Assembly: GCF_000715015.1 (NCBI RefSeq) | Contig: NZ_JMIW01000001.1 | Coordinates: forward strand, 868,001-932,000 | Length of the DNA stretch: 64,000 nt | Direction: 5' to 3' | DNA from: Erythrobacter longus | Lineage (GTDB): Bacteria > Pseudomonadota > Alphaproteobacteria > Sphingomonadales > Sphingomonadaceae | Shown here: in pieces, positions 7,752 through 15,745 of the stretch | Position numbering within the stretch: position 1 is the stretch's first letter | How the letters are laid out: each line of letters starts with the position of its first letter | Made by a program: the position numbers and the translations under genes | The notes under the pieces: generated by a model | Databases searched by the model: none | Seen by the model: only the letters and a program-made list of their open reading frames with translations | What the model was told of the DNA's origin: nothing

Positions 7752-9128
7752 CTAGCTCTTGATCACGATCATCTTTTCAATCGTCATCTCGTGACAGGTG
7801 TAAGGAATGCCGCCCACGCCGTGGCCCGAAGTTTTGAGCCCTGCAAAGGGCATCCAGTCGGTGCGGAAGGCGGAGTGGTCGTTCACCATCACGGCAGAGG
7901 CGTTGATATGGCGATAGGTGTGCATCGCCCCTGCCAAATCGTTGGTGTAAACCGCCGCCTGGAATGACACATCAAGGCTGTTCGCTTGCGCAATCGCTGC
8001 GTCAACATCCGTGTAGGAGTAGAGGCACACCACCGGCCCGAACACCTCGTTCTGGGAAACCGTGGCATCGGCTGGCGGGTTAAGGAGCAGTGTCGGAGCG
8101 TAGGTCGTATCCGACAGCTTCTTGCCGCCACACAGCAGCGTTGCACCGGCAGAAACGGCCTCGTCCACCCATTGCGCCACCCGGTCGCATTCCTTGGGAC
8201 GGATCAGGGGGCCACATTCGGTATCCTCGTGGATCGCATTGCCGACTTTGAGCTTCTTGACCTCTTCCACCATCGCAGACGCCAATTCATCGATGATCGC
8301 GGAATGCGCGAACACCCGCTGCACCGATACGCACACCTGACCGGAGTGGTAGAACCCGCCCTTAACAAGGCTTGGTACAGCGCTTGCCAAATCGGCGCTT
8401 TTGTCGACGATGACCGGAGCCACCCCGCCATGCTCCAATGCGCAGCGCGTGCCCGGTGCCAATTGTGAACGAAGCGACCAGCCCACCCCTGCCGAACCGA
8501 TAAAGCTGAAGAAGGCCACGCGCGGGTCCGCCACCATTTTGGAGGAGACATCGCGCGGTGTCACAACCGCCTTGGCCCACTCTTTGGGAAGGCCTGCTTC
8601 ATGCAGGATGTCGATGAATTCAAAGCATGAAAGCGGCGTGTCGCCAGCAGGCTTCACAATCACCGGACAGCCTGTCGCAACCGCTGGGGCAACCTGGTGG
8701 ACGATCAGATTGAGCGGGTGGTTGAACGCTGAAACGGCCACCACCGGCCCAATCGGCTCACGCGAGGTCCAGGCAAGGCGGCCATCGCCCGCAGGCGTAA
8801 TGCCCATGGGGATTTCGGTGCCTTTAAGCGAGCCGATCTCGTGGATGCAAAGCTCCATCCCGTTGATCGCTCGGTCCACTTCGACCCGCGCATCGATCAG
8901 GGGTTTGCCGCCTTCTGCCGCGACCTGCATGGCCAGATGATCGCGGCGATCCTTCATGATCTCCATCGCACGGTGCAGGATGGCCGCGCGCTCATGCGGC
9001 TTTTTCCACGCCGTCCGGTCCTCGGAAAGCTCCTTTGCCCGCGCAAGGAAAGCGTCAACCGCCTCCCAATCATGCGTCGGCACACTCCCGATGACGGAAA
9101 GGTCGAACGGGTTCACCACTTCATGCAT
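7752..9128 (-). CDS. NAD(P)-dependent aldehyde dehydrogenase
   Basis: 458 residues, aldehyde dehydrogenase superfamily. The catalytic cysteine lies in HSGQVCVSVQRVF and the general-base glutamate in CALEHGGVAP. The Rossmann-fold segment FNHPLNLIVHQVAPA is present. The sequence resembles members annotated as phosphonoacetaldehyde or lactaldehyde-type dehydrogenases, but the substrate cannot be assigned. It starts 28 bases after the acetolactate-synthase-like gene, so the two are probably an operon: the TPP enzyme would act on a 2-oxo acid and this enzyme would oxidise an aldehyde product or substrate. That link is inference. Confidence 0.9.
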   Translation of the reverse strand: MHEVVNPFDLSVIGSVPTHDWEAVDAFLARAKELSEDRTAWKKPHERAAILHRAMEIMKDRRDHLAMQVAAEGGKPLIDARVEVDRAINGMELCIHEIGSLKGTEIPMGITPAGDGRLAWTSREPIGPVVAVSAFNHPLNLIVHQVAPAVATGCPVIVKPAGDTPLSCFEFIDILHEAGLPKEWAKAVVTPRDVSSKMVADPRVAFFSFIGSAGVGWSLRSQLAPGTRCALEHGGVAPVIVDKSADLASAVPSLVKGGFYHSGQVCVSVQRVFAHSAIIDELASAMVEEVKKLKVGNAIHEDTECGPLIRPKECDRVAQWVDEAVSAGATLLCGGKKLSDTTYAPTLLLNPPADATVSQNEVFGPVVCLYSYTDVDAAIAQANSLDVSFQAAVYTNDLAGAMHTYRHINASAVMVNDHSAFRTDWMPFAGLKTSGHGVGGIPYTCHEMTIEKMIVIKS

Positions 9129-9156
9129 GGGTTTTGTCCTTTTTTGCCGGAAACGA

Positions 9157-10815
9157 TCAGAGCTTCGCGCTCAGTTCCTTGATGTCGATGTTCAGGATCT
9201 GGTCGTTCTCGGTGTAATCTACCGGGCAATCGATCAAGTGAACACCTGGCGTATCACGGCAATGGGCGAGCAGTTCGGTGAGGTGCTCGGAGCTTTCCAC
9301 CCGGTGCCCTTTCGCGCCGTAACTCTCTGCATATTGGACGAAATCCGGGTTGCCATAGGTCAGACCAAAGTCATTGAAGCCCATATTCGCCTGCTTCCAG
9401 CGGATCATGCCATAGGCATCATCGCGAAGGATCAGAACGGTAAGATTGAGGCCAAGGCGAACCGCGGTCTCCATCTCCTGAGAGTTCATCATAAACCCGC
9501 CATCGCCGCAGATCGCCATGACGTGGCGGTCAGGGTAAAGCATCGCGCTCATCATCGCAGATGGCAGGCCAGCGCCCATGGTCGCAAGCGCATTGTCGAG
9601 CAGAACAGTGTTAGGCAGATAAGCGGTAAACCCGCGCGCAAACCAGATTTTATAAACGCCGTTATCAAGGCAAATGATGCCATCATGCGGCACAGCGTCG
9701 CGCACTTGTTTGACCAGATGCGGCGGAAAAATCGGGAAGCGGGTGTCCGCTGCCAGCGCGTTCGTGTGGTCAAGCTCAGCCTGATGATAGGCGAGCATAT
9801 GCTCAAAATCCCAACTGCGATTGGGCGAGATGTCTTCTTTCATCTGCCAGATTGCATTGCCGATATCGCCGATGACCTCGATCTGCGGGAAGTAAACGGG
9901 GTCCACTTCTGCGGTGTTGGTTGAGACGTGAATGACCGTCACACCGTTGTCCTGCATGAAGAACGGCGGTTTTTCGATCACGTCGTGGCCGACATTGATA
10001 ATGCAGTCTGCCGCTTCCACTGCGCGGTGGACGAAATCGCCCGCCGACAGCGCTGCACAGCCAAGGAATTTGGGGTGGCGTTCATCGATAACGCCCTTGC
10101 CCATTTGCGTGGTGAGGAAGGGAATGCCCGTCTTTTCAACCAATTGTTCAAGCATCCGGCCCGCCGTCTTGCGGTTGGCCCCTGCCCCGATCACAAGGAT
10201 CGGGTTTTTCGCTTTTTCAATCGCTTGAACCGCTGCTCGCACAGCCTTGGGTTCAGCAGAAGGACGGCGCGCGACGCTTTTGGGAAGCGGCTTGTAATCG
10301 GTGGTGGGCTCTTCGGCGATATCTTCGGGCAATTCGATCAGGGTCGCGCCGGGCTTTTCCTCTTCGGCCAAACGATAGGCTTCGCGAACGCGGCTGGGGA
10401 TGTTGTCGCCCGCTGCAATCTGGATCGAATACTTCGTCACCGGCTCCATCAGCGAGACGATATCAACAATCTGGAAGCGGCCTTGCTTCGACTTTTTGAT
10501 CGGCTTTTGACCGGTGATCATCAGAACCGGCATCCCGCCAAGCTGAGCGTATGCGGCAGAGGTCACAAAGTTAGTGGCACCCGGCCCGAGCGTTGCAACG
10601 CACACGCCCGTTTTGCCTGTATGGCGACCATAGGTTGCAGCCATAAATCCTGCGCCTTGTTCGTGGCGCGTCAGGATCAACTTGATCTTATCCGACCGGC
10701 CAAGCGAATCGAGAAAGTCCAGATTCTCCTCACCCGGCACACCAAAGATGTATTCACACCCTTCAGCCTCCAGGCAGTCGATAAAAACGTCGGACGCTTT
10801 TTTGGTATCGGTCAT
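9157..10815 (-). CDS. Acetolactate synthase large subunit-like TPP enzyme
   Basis: About 552 residues with the three domains of the family: N-terminal pyrimidine-binding with catalytic glutamate in TRHEQGAGF, a central domain (ILVIGAGANRKTAG), and a C-terminal diphosphate-binding domain with GDGGFMMN. No regulatory small subunit is adjacent, and the neighbour is an aldehyde dehydrogenase, so a catabolic or alternative carboligase/decarboxylase role is as likely as branched-chain amino acid synthesis. The ATG at 10815 is preceded by a GGGGGGA stretch; the frame upstream is open but not conserved-looking. Confidence 0.85.
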   Translation of the reverse strand: MTDTKKASDVFIDCLEAEGCEYIFGVPGEENLDFLDSLGRSDKIKLILTRHEQGAGFMAATYGRHTGKTGVCVATLGPGATNFVTSAAYAQLGGMPVLMITGQKPIKKSKQGRFQIVDIVSLMEPVTKYSIQIAAGDNIPSRVREAYRLAEEEKPGATLIELPEDIAEEPTTDYKPLPKSVARRPSAEPKAVRAAVQAIEKAKNPILVIGAGANRKTAGRMLEQLVEKTGIPFLTTQMGKGVIDERHPKFLGCAALSAGDFVHRAVEAADCIINVGHDVIEKPPFFMQDNGVTVIHVSTNTAEVDPVYFPQIEVIGDIGNAIWQMKEDISPNRSWDFEHMLAYHQAELDHTNALAADTRFPIFPPHLVKQVRDAVPHDGIICLDNGVYKIWFARGFTAYLPNTVLLDNALATMGAGLPSAMMSAMLYPDRHVMAICGDGGFMMNSQEMETAVRLGLNLTVLILRDDAYGMIRWKQANMGFNDFGLTYGNPDFVQYAESYGAKGHRVESSEHLTELLAHCRDTPGVHLIDCPVDYTENDQILNIDIKELSAKL

Positions 10816-11010
10816 ATTCGCAATTTCCCCCCGGGTTGGTGCGCATGAGGCAAGCCCTGTTCGCACGCAAAAACAATGCGCCCCTGGAGAGAAAGGTTAT
10901 CCGCAATCTGCAGACTACACCTTGGAACCATGCCCCCCGCAGGTTCGCTTCTGGCGACCCTCTCGGGCCGCGCTCAGCCCCATGTATTGCAGGAATTCAT
11001 CAGAATCCAA

Positions 11011-11023
11011 GTGCACAATGCAC
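11011..11023. promoter_or_regulatory. Short palindrome upstream of the TPP-enzyme operon
   Basis: GTGCA-CAA-TGCAC is a perfect dyad about 195 bases upstream of the gene starting at 10815. It lies in the 240-base non-coding interval that otherwise shows nothing recognisable. It could be a regulator site; no regulator is adjacent. Confidence 0.2.
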
Positions 11024-11055
11024 ATTTTGCATCGGACTTGGACCGCGAAAGGGGC

Positions 11056-12006
11056 TCAATAGCCCAGTTTGGGGTCAAAAATCGGAGAGAGCGGTTCACC
11101 GCGCTGATACTTGGCGAGGTTTTCAAGGAACCGCTGAGCGCTGCGGATAAACATCATGTTTTGCGCGCGGCCCGATAGGTGCATGGAGATATGGGCATTG
11201 TCGAGGGTCCACAATTCGTGATCCGATGGAAGCGGTTCGGGCGTGGTCACATCAAGAAACGCGCCTTCGATAGAGCGGGACTTGAGCGCCTCGATCAAAG
11301 CAGGCTGATCCACCACTTCACCGCGCGCAATGTTCACAAGTACGCATTCGCGCTTCATCGCGGCCAATTCGTCTGCGCCGATCATATTCTCGGTTTCTGG
11401 GGTTGAGGGGACGGCGAGGATCACCCAGTCAAATTCGCCGAGTTGCCCGCGCCATTGGTCCGGTGTGAGCACGCCTTCCCCGCCAGAACGCCGCACGACG
11501 GTCACATCGACATCGAACGCCTCAAGCCGCGGTTTGATCAGCTTGCCAATCGCGCCATAGCCCAAAAGCAACGCCTTTGAACCAGCAAGTTCGCGCTTTC
11601 CGGGGCTGTCCATCAACCACTCGCGGCGTTCCTGCGCACGCATGACTTGGCGGTAACCCTTGGCGATATTGAGCATCCCCATGATGGTGTATTCAGCGAT
11701 GGTGATGGCGTTGATGCCGACACCGTTGGTGACCGTAATTCCGCGTTCGATCAGCACGTCCATCGGCAGAAAATCGAGCCCGGCGTAAATGGAATTGAGC
11801 CATTTGAGGTCGGTCGCCGCGTGCAAGGCCGCTGCCATGGCCTCTTTCTCGTTCATATCGAACCAGCCAATTTCCGCGCCTTTGACCGCTTCGAGGGCTT
11901 CCTCGTGGGTCATGAACCAGCGGACATCGAGGTCGCCGGAATACTTGGCTTGAAGTTGCGGTTCGAGCAGCGGGCGGATTAGCCCGGATATTGCCAATGT
12001 CGTCAT
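11056..12006 (-). CDS. D-2-hydroxyacid dehydrogenase
   Basis: About 316 residues. NAD-dependent dehydrogenase with the Rossmann motif LLGYGAIGKLI and the family catalytic set: arginine in VNIARGEVVD, glutamate in TPEPLPSDHELW and histidine in ISMHLSGR. The substrate is unknown; relatives reduce glyoxylate, hydroxypyruvate or other 2-oxo acids. The start codon overlaps the cysS stop (ATGA), so it is translated from the cysS transcript. That coupling to a tRNA synthetase has no obvious metabolic reason. Confidence 0.9.
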   Translation of the reverse strand: MTTLAISGLIRPLLEPQLQAKYSGDLDVRWFMTHEEALEAVKGAEIGWFDMNEKEAMAAALHAATDLKWLNSIYAGLDFLPMDVLIERGITVTNGVGINAITIAEYTIMGMLNIAKGYRQVMRAQERREWLMDSPGKRELAGSKALLLGYGAIGKLIKPRLEAFDVDVTVVRRSGGEGVLTPDQWRGQLGEFDWVILAVPSTPETENMIGADELAAMKRECVLVNIARGEVVDQPALIEALKSRSIEGAFLDVTTPEPLPSDHELWTLDNAHISMHLSGRAQNMMFIRSAQRFLENLAKYQRGEPLSPIFDPKLGY

Positions 12007-13445
12007 AGTTTCCAATCCCAGCCCAGCGGGTCACCGTCCATCACGTCAACGCCTTTGGCCGCCAATTCGTCGCGGATTGCATCGGAGGCGGCAAAATCTT
12101 TCTCTGCGCGAGCAGCCTTGCGGGCGGCCAAGGCCTCTTCGATTTCGCTTTCGGTGATTTGCGCCGACTTGGACCGAATGCGCAAGGCTTCGCGGGTGAG
12201 CTCAAACAGGTTGAGGCCAAGGACAGCGTCCATATGCTCGATCACAGCGCGCTTGATTTCGGGCGCAACCTTCTTGACCGCCAGAGCGTCCTCCAATGCG
12301 GTCAACGCGATGGGCGTACCCAGATCATCGGCAATCGCTTCCTCGAACTTGGCGAGCGGCGCGGCGAATTTTGGATGCTCGGCCATTGGCTGGCTTGTCG
12401 CGTCTTTCAAACGCTCTGCCGCCATCACCATACGCTTCAATCGCGTAAGCGCTGCCTCCAGCCCTTCCCAAGAGAACTCCAACTCGGAACGATAATGCGC
12501 CTGCAAACACATCATGCGGTAGGCGAGAGGATGGTAGCCCTTGTCGAGCAGCAATTGCAGCCGCAGGAATTCGCCAGACGACTTCGACATCTTGCCAGAG
12601 CGCTCGACCAGAAAGTTGTTGTGCATCCAGATTTTTGCGCCTGAATTGCGCGCATCGGACAGCCCGCCGCAGCCGCAGAACGCCTGGTTCTGGGCGATTT
12701 CGTTGGGGTGGTGGATTTCGCGGTGATCAATCCCGCCGGTGTGAATATCAAAGGGAAAACCAAGCAGCTTCTCACCCATGACAGAGCATTCAAGGTGCCA
12801 GCCGGGCGCGCCTTTGCCCCATGGGCTATCCCATTCCATCTGGCGGGTTTCGCCCTCCGGTGTCTTGCGCCATATCGCGAAGTCCGCCGCATTGCGCTTG
12901 CCCTCAACCGTGTCGATCCGGCCCTCACCATCCTCGGTCACAGCGCGCGCCAGTCGCCCGTAATCCTCGATGGTGGACACGTCGAAATAGAGGCCGCTGT
13001 CCAGCTCGTAGCAGTGCTTGTCGGCAATGCTTGTGGCAAACTCCAGCATCTCTTCGATGTAGTCCGTCGCAATCGACCATTTGGCGGGCTGACGGATATT
13101 CAGCGCCTTGACGTCTTCCCAATAGGCCTCGGTGTAGTGCTTTGCGATGTCCCAGATGCTCTGCGCTTTTTCCGCAGCCATCTTCTCCATCTTGTCCTCG
13201 CCCTCATCCGCATCATCGGTGAGGTGGCCCACGTCCGTGATGTTGATGATATGGGTAAGCTTCAACCCCTGGTGGCTGAGCGTGCGGCCCAGAATATCGG
13301 CGAACACATAGGCGCGCATATTGCCGATATGCGGGTAGTTATAAACCGTCGGCCCGCAGGTGTAGACCCGCGCCTCACCTTCGTGGACGGGGACAAAGGG
13401 TTCGATCTCGCGGGTGAGCGAATTGAAGAGTTTAAGCTGCGTCAT
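12003..13445 (-). CDS. cysS: Cysteine--tRNA ligase
   Basis: Charges tRNA-Cys. Class I synthetase of 480 residues with the HIGH-type motif YPHIGNMRAY, the KMSKS motif GKMSKSSGEF, and zinc ligands including the cysteine of TCGPTVYN and the histidines in HLECSVM. The open frame extends 19 codons further upstream, but that extension (PEIPACAGMT) is just the translation of an intergenic repeat; MTQLKLFNS is the family start. A 2-hydroxyacid dehydrogenase gene overlaps its stop. Confidence 0.96.
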   Translation of the reverse strand: MTQLKLFNSLTREIEPFVPVHEGEARVYTCGPTVYNYPHIGNMRAYVFADILGRTLSHQGLKLTHIINITDVGHLTDDADEGEDKMEKMAAEKAQSIWDIAKHYTEAYWEDVKALNIRQPAKWSIATDYIEEMLEFATSIADKHCYELDSGLYFDVSTIEDYGRLARAVTEDGEGRIDTVEGKRNAADFAIWRKTPEGETRQMEWDSPWGKGAPGWHLECSVMGEKLLGFPFDIHTGGIDHREIHHPNEIAQNQAFCGCGGLSDARNSGAKIWMHNNFLVERSGKMSKSSGEFLRLQLLLDKGYHPLAYRMMCLQAHYRSELEFSWEGLEAALTRLKRMVMAAERLKDATSQPMAEHPKFAAPLAKFEEAIADDLGTPIALTALEDALAVKKVAPEIKRAVIEHMDAVLGLNLFELTREALRIRSKSAQITESEIEEALAARKAARAEKDFAASDAIRDELAAKGVDVMDGDPLGWDWKL

Positions 13446-13467
13446 TGTGGGCAACTCTGCCTTTATC

Positions 13468-13546
13468 GTCATACCAGCGCAAGCTGGTATCTCAGGCGGC
13501 AATCTCGGTGTTGGCCGCTCTAGACCCCAGCTTTCGCTGGGGTGAC
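13468..13546. repeat. REP-like paired hairpin element
   Basis: Two hairpins face each other. ATACCAGC-GCAA-GCTGGTAT lies at 13471-13490 and ACCCCAGC-TTTC-GCTGGGGT at 13524-13543. Their flanks (GTCA... and ...GTGAC) make the whole unit an imperfect large inverted repeat, the layout of REP/BIME elements. It separates cysS from the nitroreductase. Related hairpins are dispersed in many sphingomonad genomes, a recollection I cannot test here. Confidence 0.75.
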
Positions 13547-13550
13547 GGGT

Positions 13551-14213
13551 TCACTCAAAGCCGTGGAAGCTGACGTGTTCATCGAGTGGCACACGTTCAC
13601 GCTCAAAATTGTTGAGCGGCGCGTCGGCGTCGCGGTAGCCAATCGCCATGCCGCAAAAGAGCATATAACGCTCATGATCGAGGCCGAGGTGATCGCGGAT
13701 CGTGTTGGCGTAAAGCGCCATGAATTCCTGATAGCAGCTGTCCAATCCCTCTTCGCGAAGGAGCAGCGCCACCGTTTGCAGCCACATCCCCGTGTCCGAC
13801 CATTGCGGCTCTTTCATAAAGCGCGGGAAGTAAGTGAACATGACAACTGGCGCGTCAAAGCTGTTGGCGTTGCGGGCCATAGCGGCGGCGCGACCTTCTG
13901 CATCATCGCGCGCAATCCCCATGGCTCCAAACATGCCAGCGCCCACCGCGTGGAGGCGCGATTTGTACGCGTCTTCCTGTTCGGGTGCGGTCCAGTCATA
14001 TTCGGGCTTTTGAGGACCGTTCTTCGCGATCTTGGCCTGAAGCTCTTTGAGCGAGTCCCCCGTAACGACAGCGGCTTCCCAGGGTTGAAAGTTGCAGCCC
14101 GAGGCCGACCAACGCGCAGTGTCGAGCACGCGGCGAAGCTTCTCAAGCTCGACGGGCTGATCGGTGAATTGGCGGATGGAGCGGCGCGATGTTACGGCTT
14201 CTGATACTTTCAT
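13551..14213 (-). CDS. Nitroreductase family protein
   Basis: 220 residues, FMN-dependent nitroreductase fold. The N-terminus SRRSIRQFTDQPV contains the Ser/Arg FMN-phosphate contact of this family, followed by SASGCNFQPWEAAVV. The C-terminal part (CGMAIGYRDADAPLN) is also typical. It probably reduces nitro or quinone compounds with NAD(P)H; natural substrate unknown. The open frame extends far upstream into the divergent gene, but MKVSEAVTSRRS is the family start. Divergent from the TIR gene with about 87 bases between them. Confidence 0.9.
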   Translation of the reverse strand: MKVSEAVTSRRSIRQFTDQPVELEKLRRVLDTARWSASGCNFQPWEAAVVTGDSLKELQAKIAKNGPQKPEYDWTAPEQEDAYKSRLHAVGAGMFGAMGIARDDAEGRAAAMARNANSFDAPVVMFTYFPRFMKEPQWSDTGMWLQTVALLLREEGLDSCYQEFMALYANTIRDHLGLDHERYMLFCGMAIGYRDADAPLNNFERERVPLDEHVSFHGFE

Positions 14214-14300
14214 GGAGCGGGTGCTAGCGCCACGCGCAGCCAAGAGCAAGACGCTTGCATAGGCTGAGCTTCCAAGCCTATCATCGGGGCCAACACGCAC

Positions 14301-15359
14301 ATGGGGGGACCGGTGCCAGACGTTTTCATTTCCTATTCGCGCCATGATCAGGAGGCCGTGGCTCGCCTTGCCCGGAAGGTCGAGGCGGCAGGATATGACG
14401 TGTGGTGGGACGCAGAATTGCCGCCCCACAAAAGCTATGGCGATGTCATCACCGAAAAGATCGGCTCTGCCAAGGCAGCGATCGTTGTGTGGTCTGAGAC
14501 AGCGGCGGCCAGCGAATGGGTCCGCGCCGAGGCCGATGTTGCCCGCAATCAGAAGAAGCTTATCCAGACAGCGCTGGGCGATATTATCCCGCCGCTGCCG
14601 TTCAACCAAATCCAGTTTGCCGACATTGGCGATTGGCAGGGCGAGGATGATCATTCCGGCTGGCGCAAGGTTTTGGCGAGCTTGACCGAGCTTTGCGGTG
14701 ATCGTGAAAGTGAGGTTGGCGGTGCAGCTGTTGGCGTCACAGCCGCGCCCAAACCTTCCCTGCCACCCTCATCGCCGCCCCCGTCTCCTCCGCAACCTGC
14801 GGCCGAGGCTCCTGCTGCATCGAAATGGCCACTTTTCGCCGGGATCGGGATTGCGGCTTTGGCAATCGTGGGTGTCGGGGCCTTTATGCTCGGCTCATCA
14901 GGCGGCGATGGGGATAGTAGCGAAAGCAGCACACAGCCGGCGCTCGCCATCGCTGAAACGCCAGAGCCATCCTCAAACGCGGAGCCGGAGACGGCGGCCC
15001 CGCCTGATACCGGAACCGATACCGACACTGCGCCTGCTCCTCCCCCAGATGTATCCGCTGCCCCGCGCAGCGGACAAACCGGCGGTCGCAGGGTCGCCTG
15101 CTATTTCAGCGATACAGTGGCCGAATACGACGGAGCCTGCGCCTTTCGCGCGGGTTCTGGCGGGGATTTTATGACCACCAGCTTGAACGGAGCTTACTTC
15201 GAGAACGTCACGCAAATTGGCCTTGATGTGACCGGGGAAGGGGTCGGCGTACTGGAAATCTACGGCGACCGCTTCGTCGATGAACGCTTCAATGTGCGCC
15301 GAAGCACCCAGGACCGCGCCTGTTGGGAAGGCGAATATGTGCTGTTTTGCGCGCGGTGA
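14301..15359 (+). CDS. TIR-domain protein with membrane anchor and Cys-rich C-terminal domain
   Basis: 352 residues. Residues 5-130 are a TIR domain (DVFISYSRHDQE, AGYDVWWD, SEWVRAEADVA); E77 in the last motif fits the catalytic glutamate of TIR NADases. A Pro-rich linker (150-170) leads to one membrane helix at about 177-197, a second Pro/Thr-rich linker, and a C-terminal domain (265-352) with four cysteines at 267, 280, 341 and 350, predicted to be periplasmic. It could link an envelope signal to NAD cleavage or assembly, but that is inference. A GTG at 14313 after the G-run is an alternative start. No defence partner gene is adjacent. Confidence 0.82.
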   Translation: MGGPVPDVFISYSRHDQEAVARLARKVEAAGYDVWWDAELPPHKSYGDVITEKIGSAKAAIVVWSETAAASEWVRAEADVARNQKKLIQTALGDIIPPLPFNQIQFADIGDWQGEDDHSGWRKVLASLTELCGDRESEVGGAAVGVTAAPKPSLPPSSPPPSPPQPAAEAPAASKWPLFAGIGIAALAIVGVGAFMLGSSGGDGDSSESSTQPALAIAETPEPSSNAEPETAAPPDTGTDTDTAPAPPPDVSAAPRSGQTGGRRVACYFSDTVAEYDGACAFRAGSGGDFMTTSLNGAYFENVTQIGLDVTGEGVGVLEIYGDRFVDERFNVRRSTQDRACWEGEYVLFCAR

Positions 15360-15397
15360 GGTTGGTTAGCGGCGGCTGGTGACGGCTTCGGTTACGG

Positions 15398-15745
15398 TCA
15401 TTCCGGATAGCTCCTCGTGACTTCGATTTTTCCCACAATCGCATCATTGAAGTCGTCGAGTTCTTCTGCGGGAATCCAGTATTCAGCGTGCTCTTTTCCG
15501 CCTGCAAGCTGTACCTCATATTTGTCGAGATAGTCCTTGCGAACCTCGAACCGCGTTACATACCCCGAACCACTCGCCCTCACATTCCAATCGCTTGCAA
15601 TCTTGATCGCGTACTCTTCTGTCGTGACCGGATAGAAGATCGGTTGTTCGGGAAGCCGTGGAGGCCACACCTTCCAGCCAGAGTCCTCGACAAGTTTAAG
15701 CTCTTCAGGGCCGGTTGGCCTCCAAAGTGTCACTGTTTCAGTCAT
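15398..15745 (-). CDS. Small conserved protein, annotated family 'ADP-ribosylation/crystallin J1'
   Basis: 115 residues beginning [19 protein letters not shown], with [14 protein letters not shown] and [14 protein letters not shown]. From memory this matches a small proteobacterial family carried in databases under the name ADP-ribosylation/crystallin J1. The name is probably inherited, and no ADP-ribosyl hydrolase motif is visible. The frame is open upstream inside cobT, but the ATG at 15745 overlaps the cobT stop (ATGA), making this the coupled start. Function unknown. Confidence 0.8.
   Translation of the reverse strand: MTETVTLWRPTGPEELKLVEDSGWKVWPPRLPEQPIFYPVTTEEYAIKIASDWNVRASGSGYVTRFEVRKDYLDKYEVQLAGGKEHAEYWIPAEELDDFNDAIVGKIEVTRSYPE

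Noticed and set aside
10867-11055. Gene in the interval between the TPP enzyme and the hydroxyacid dehydrogenase
   Set aside because: Short frames only, with no ribosome-binding site or composition bias; only a small palindrome was noted.
13446-13502. N-terminal extension of cysS (PEIPACAGMT)
   Set aside because: This peptide is a translation of the intergenic REP-like repeat and recurs as an artefact in many genomes; MTQLKLFNS is the family start.
14214-14654. N-terminal extension of the nitroreductase
   Set aside because: It overlaps the TIR gene on the other strand and carries no conserved sequence; MKVSEAVTSRRS is the family start.
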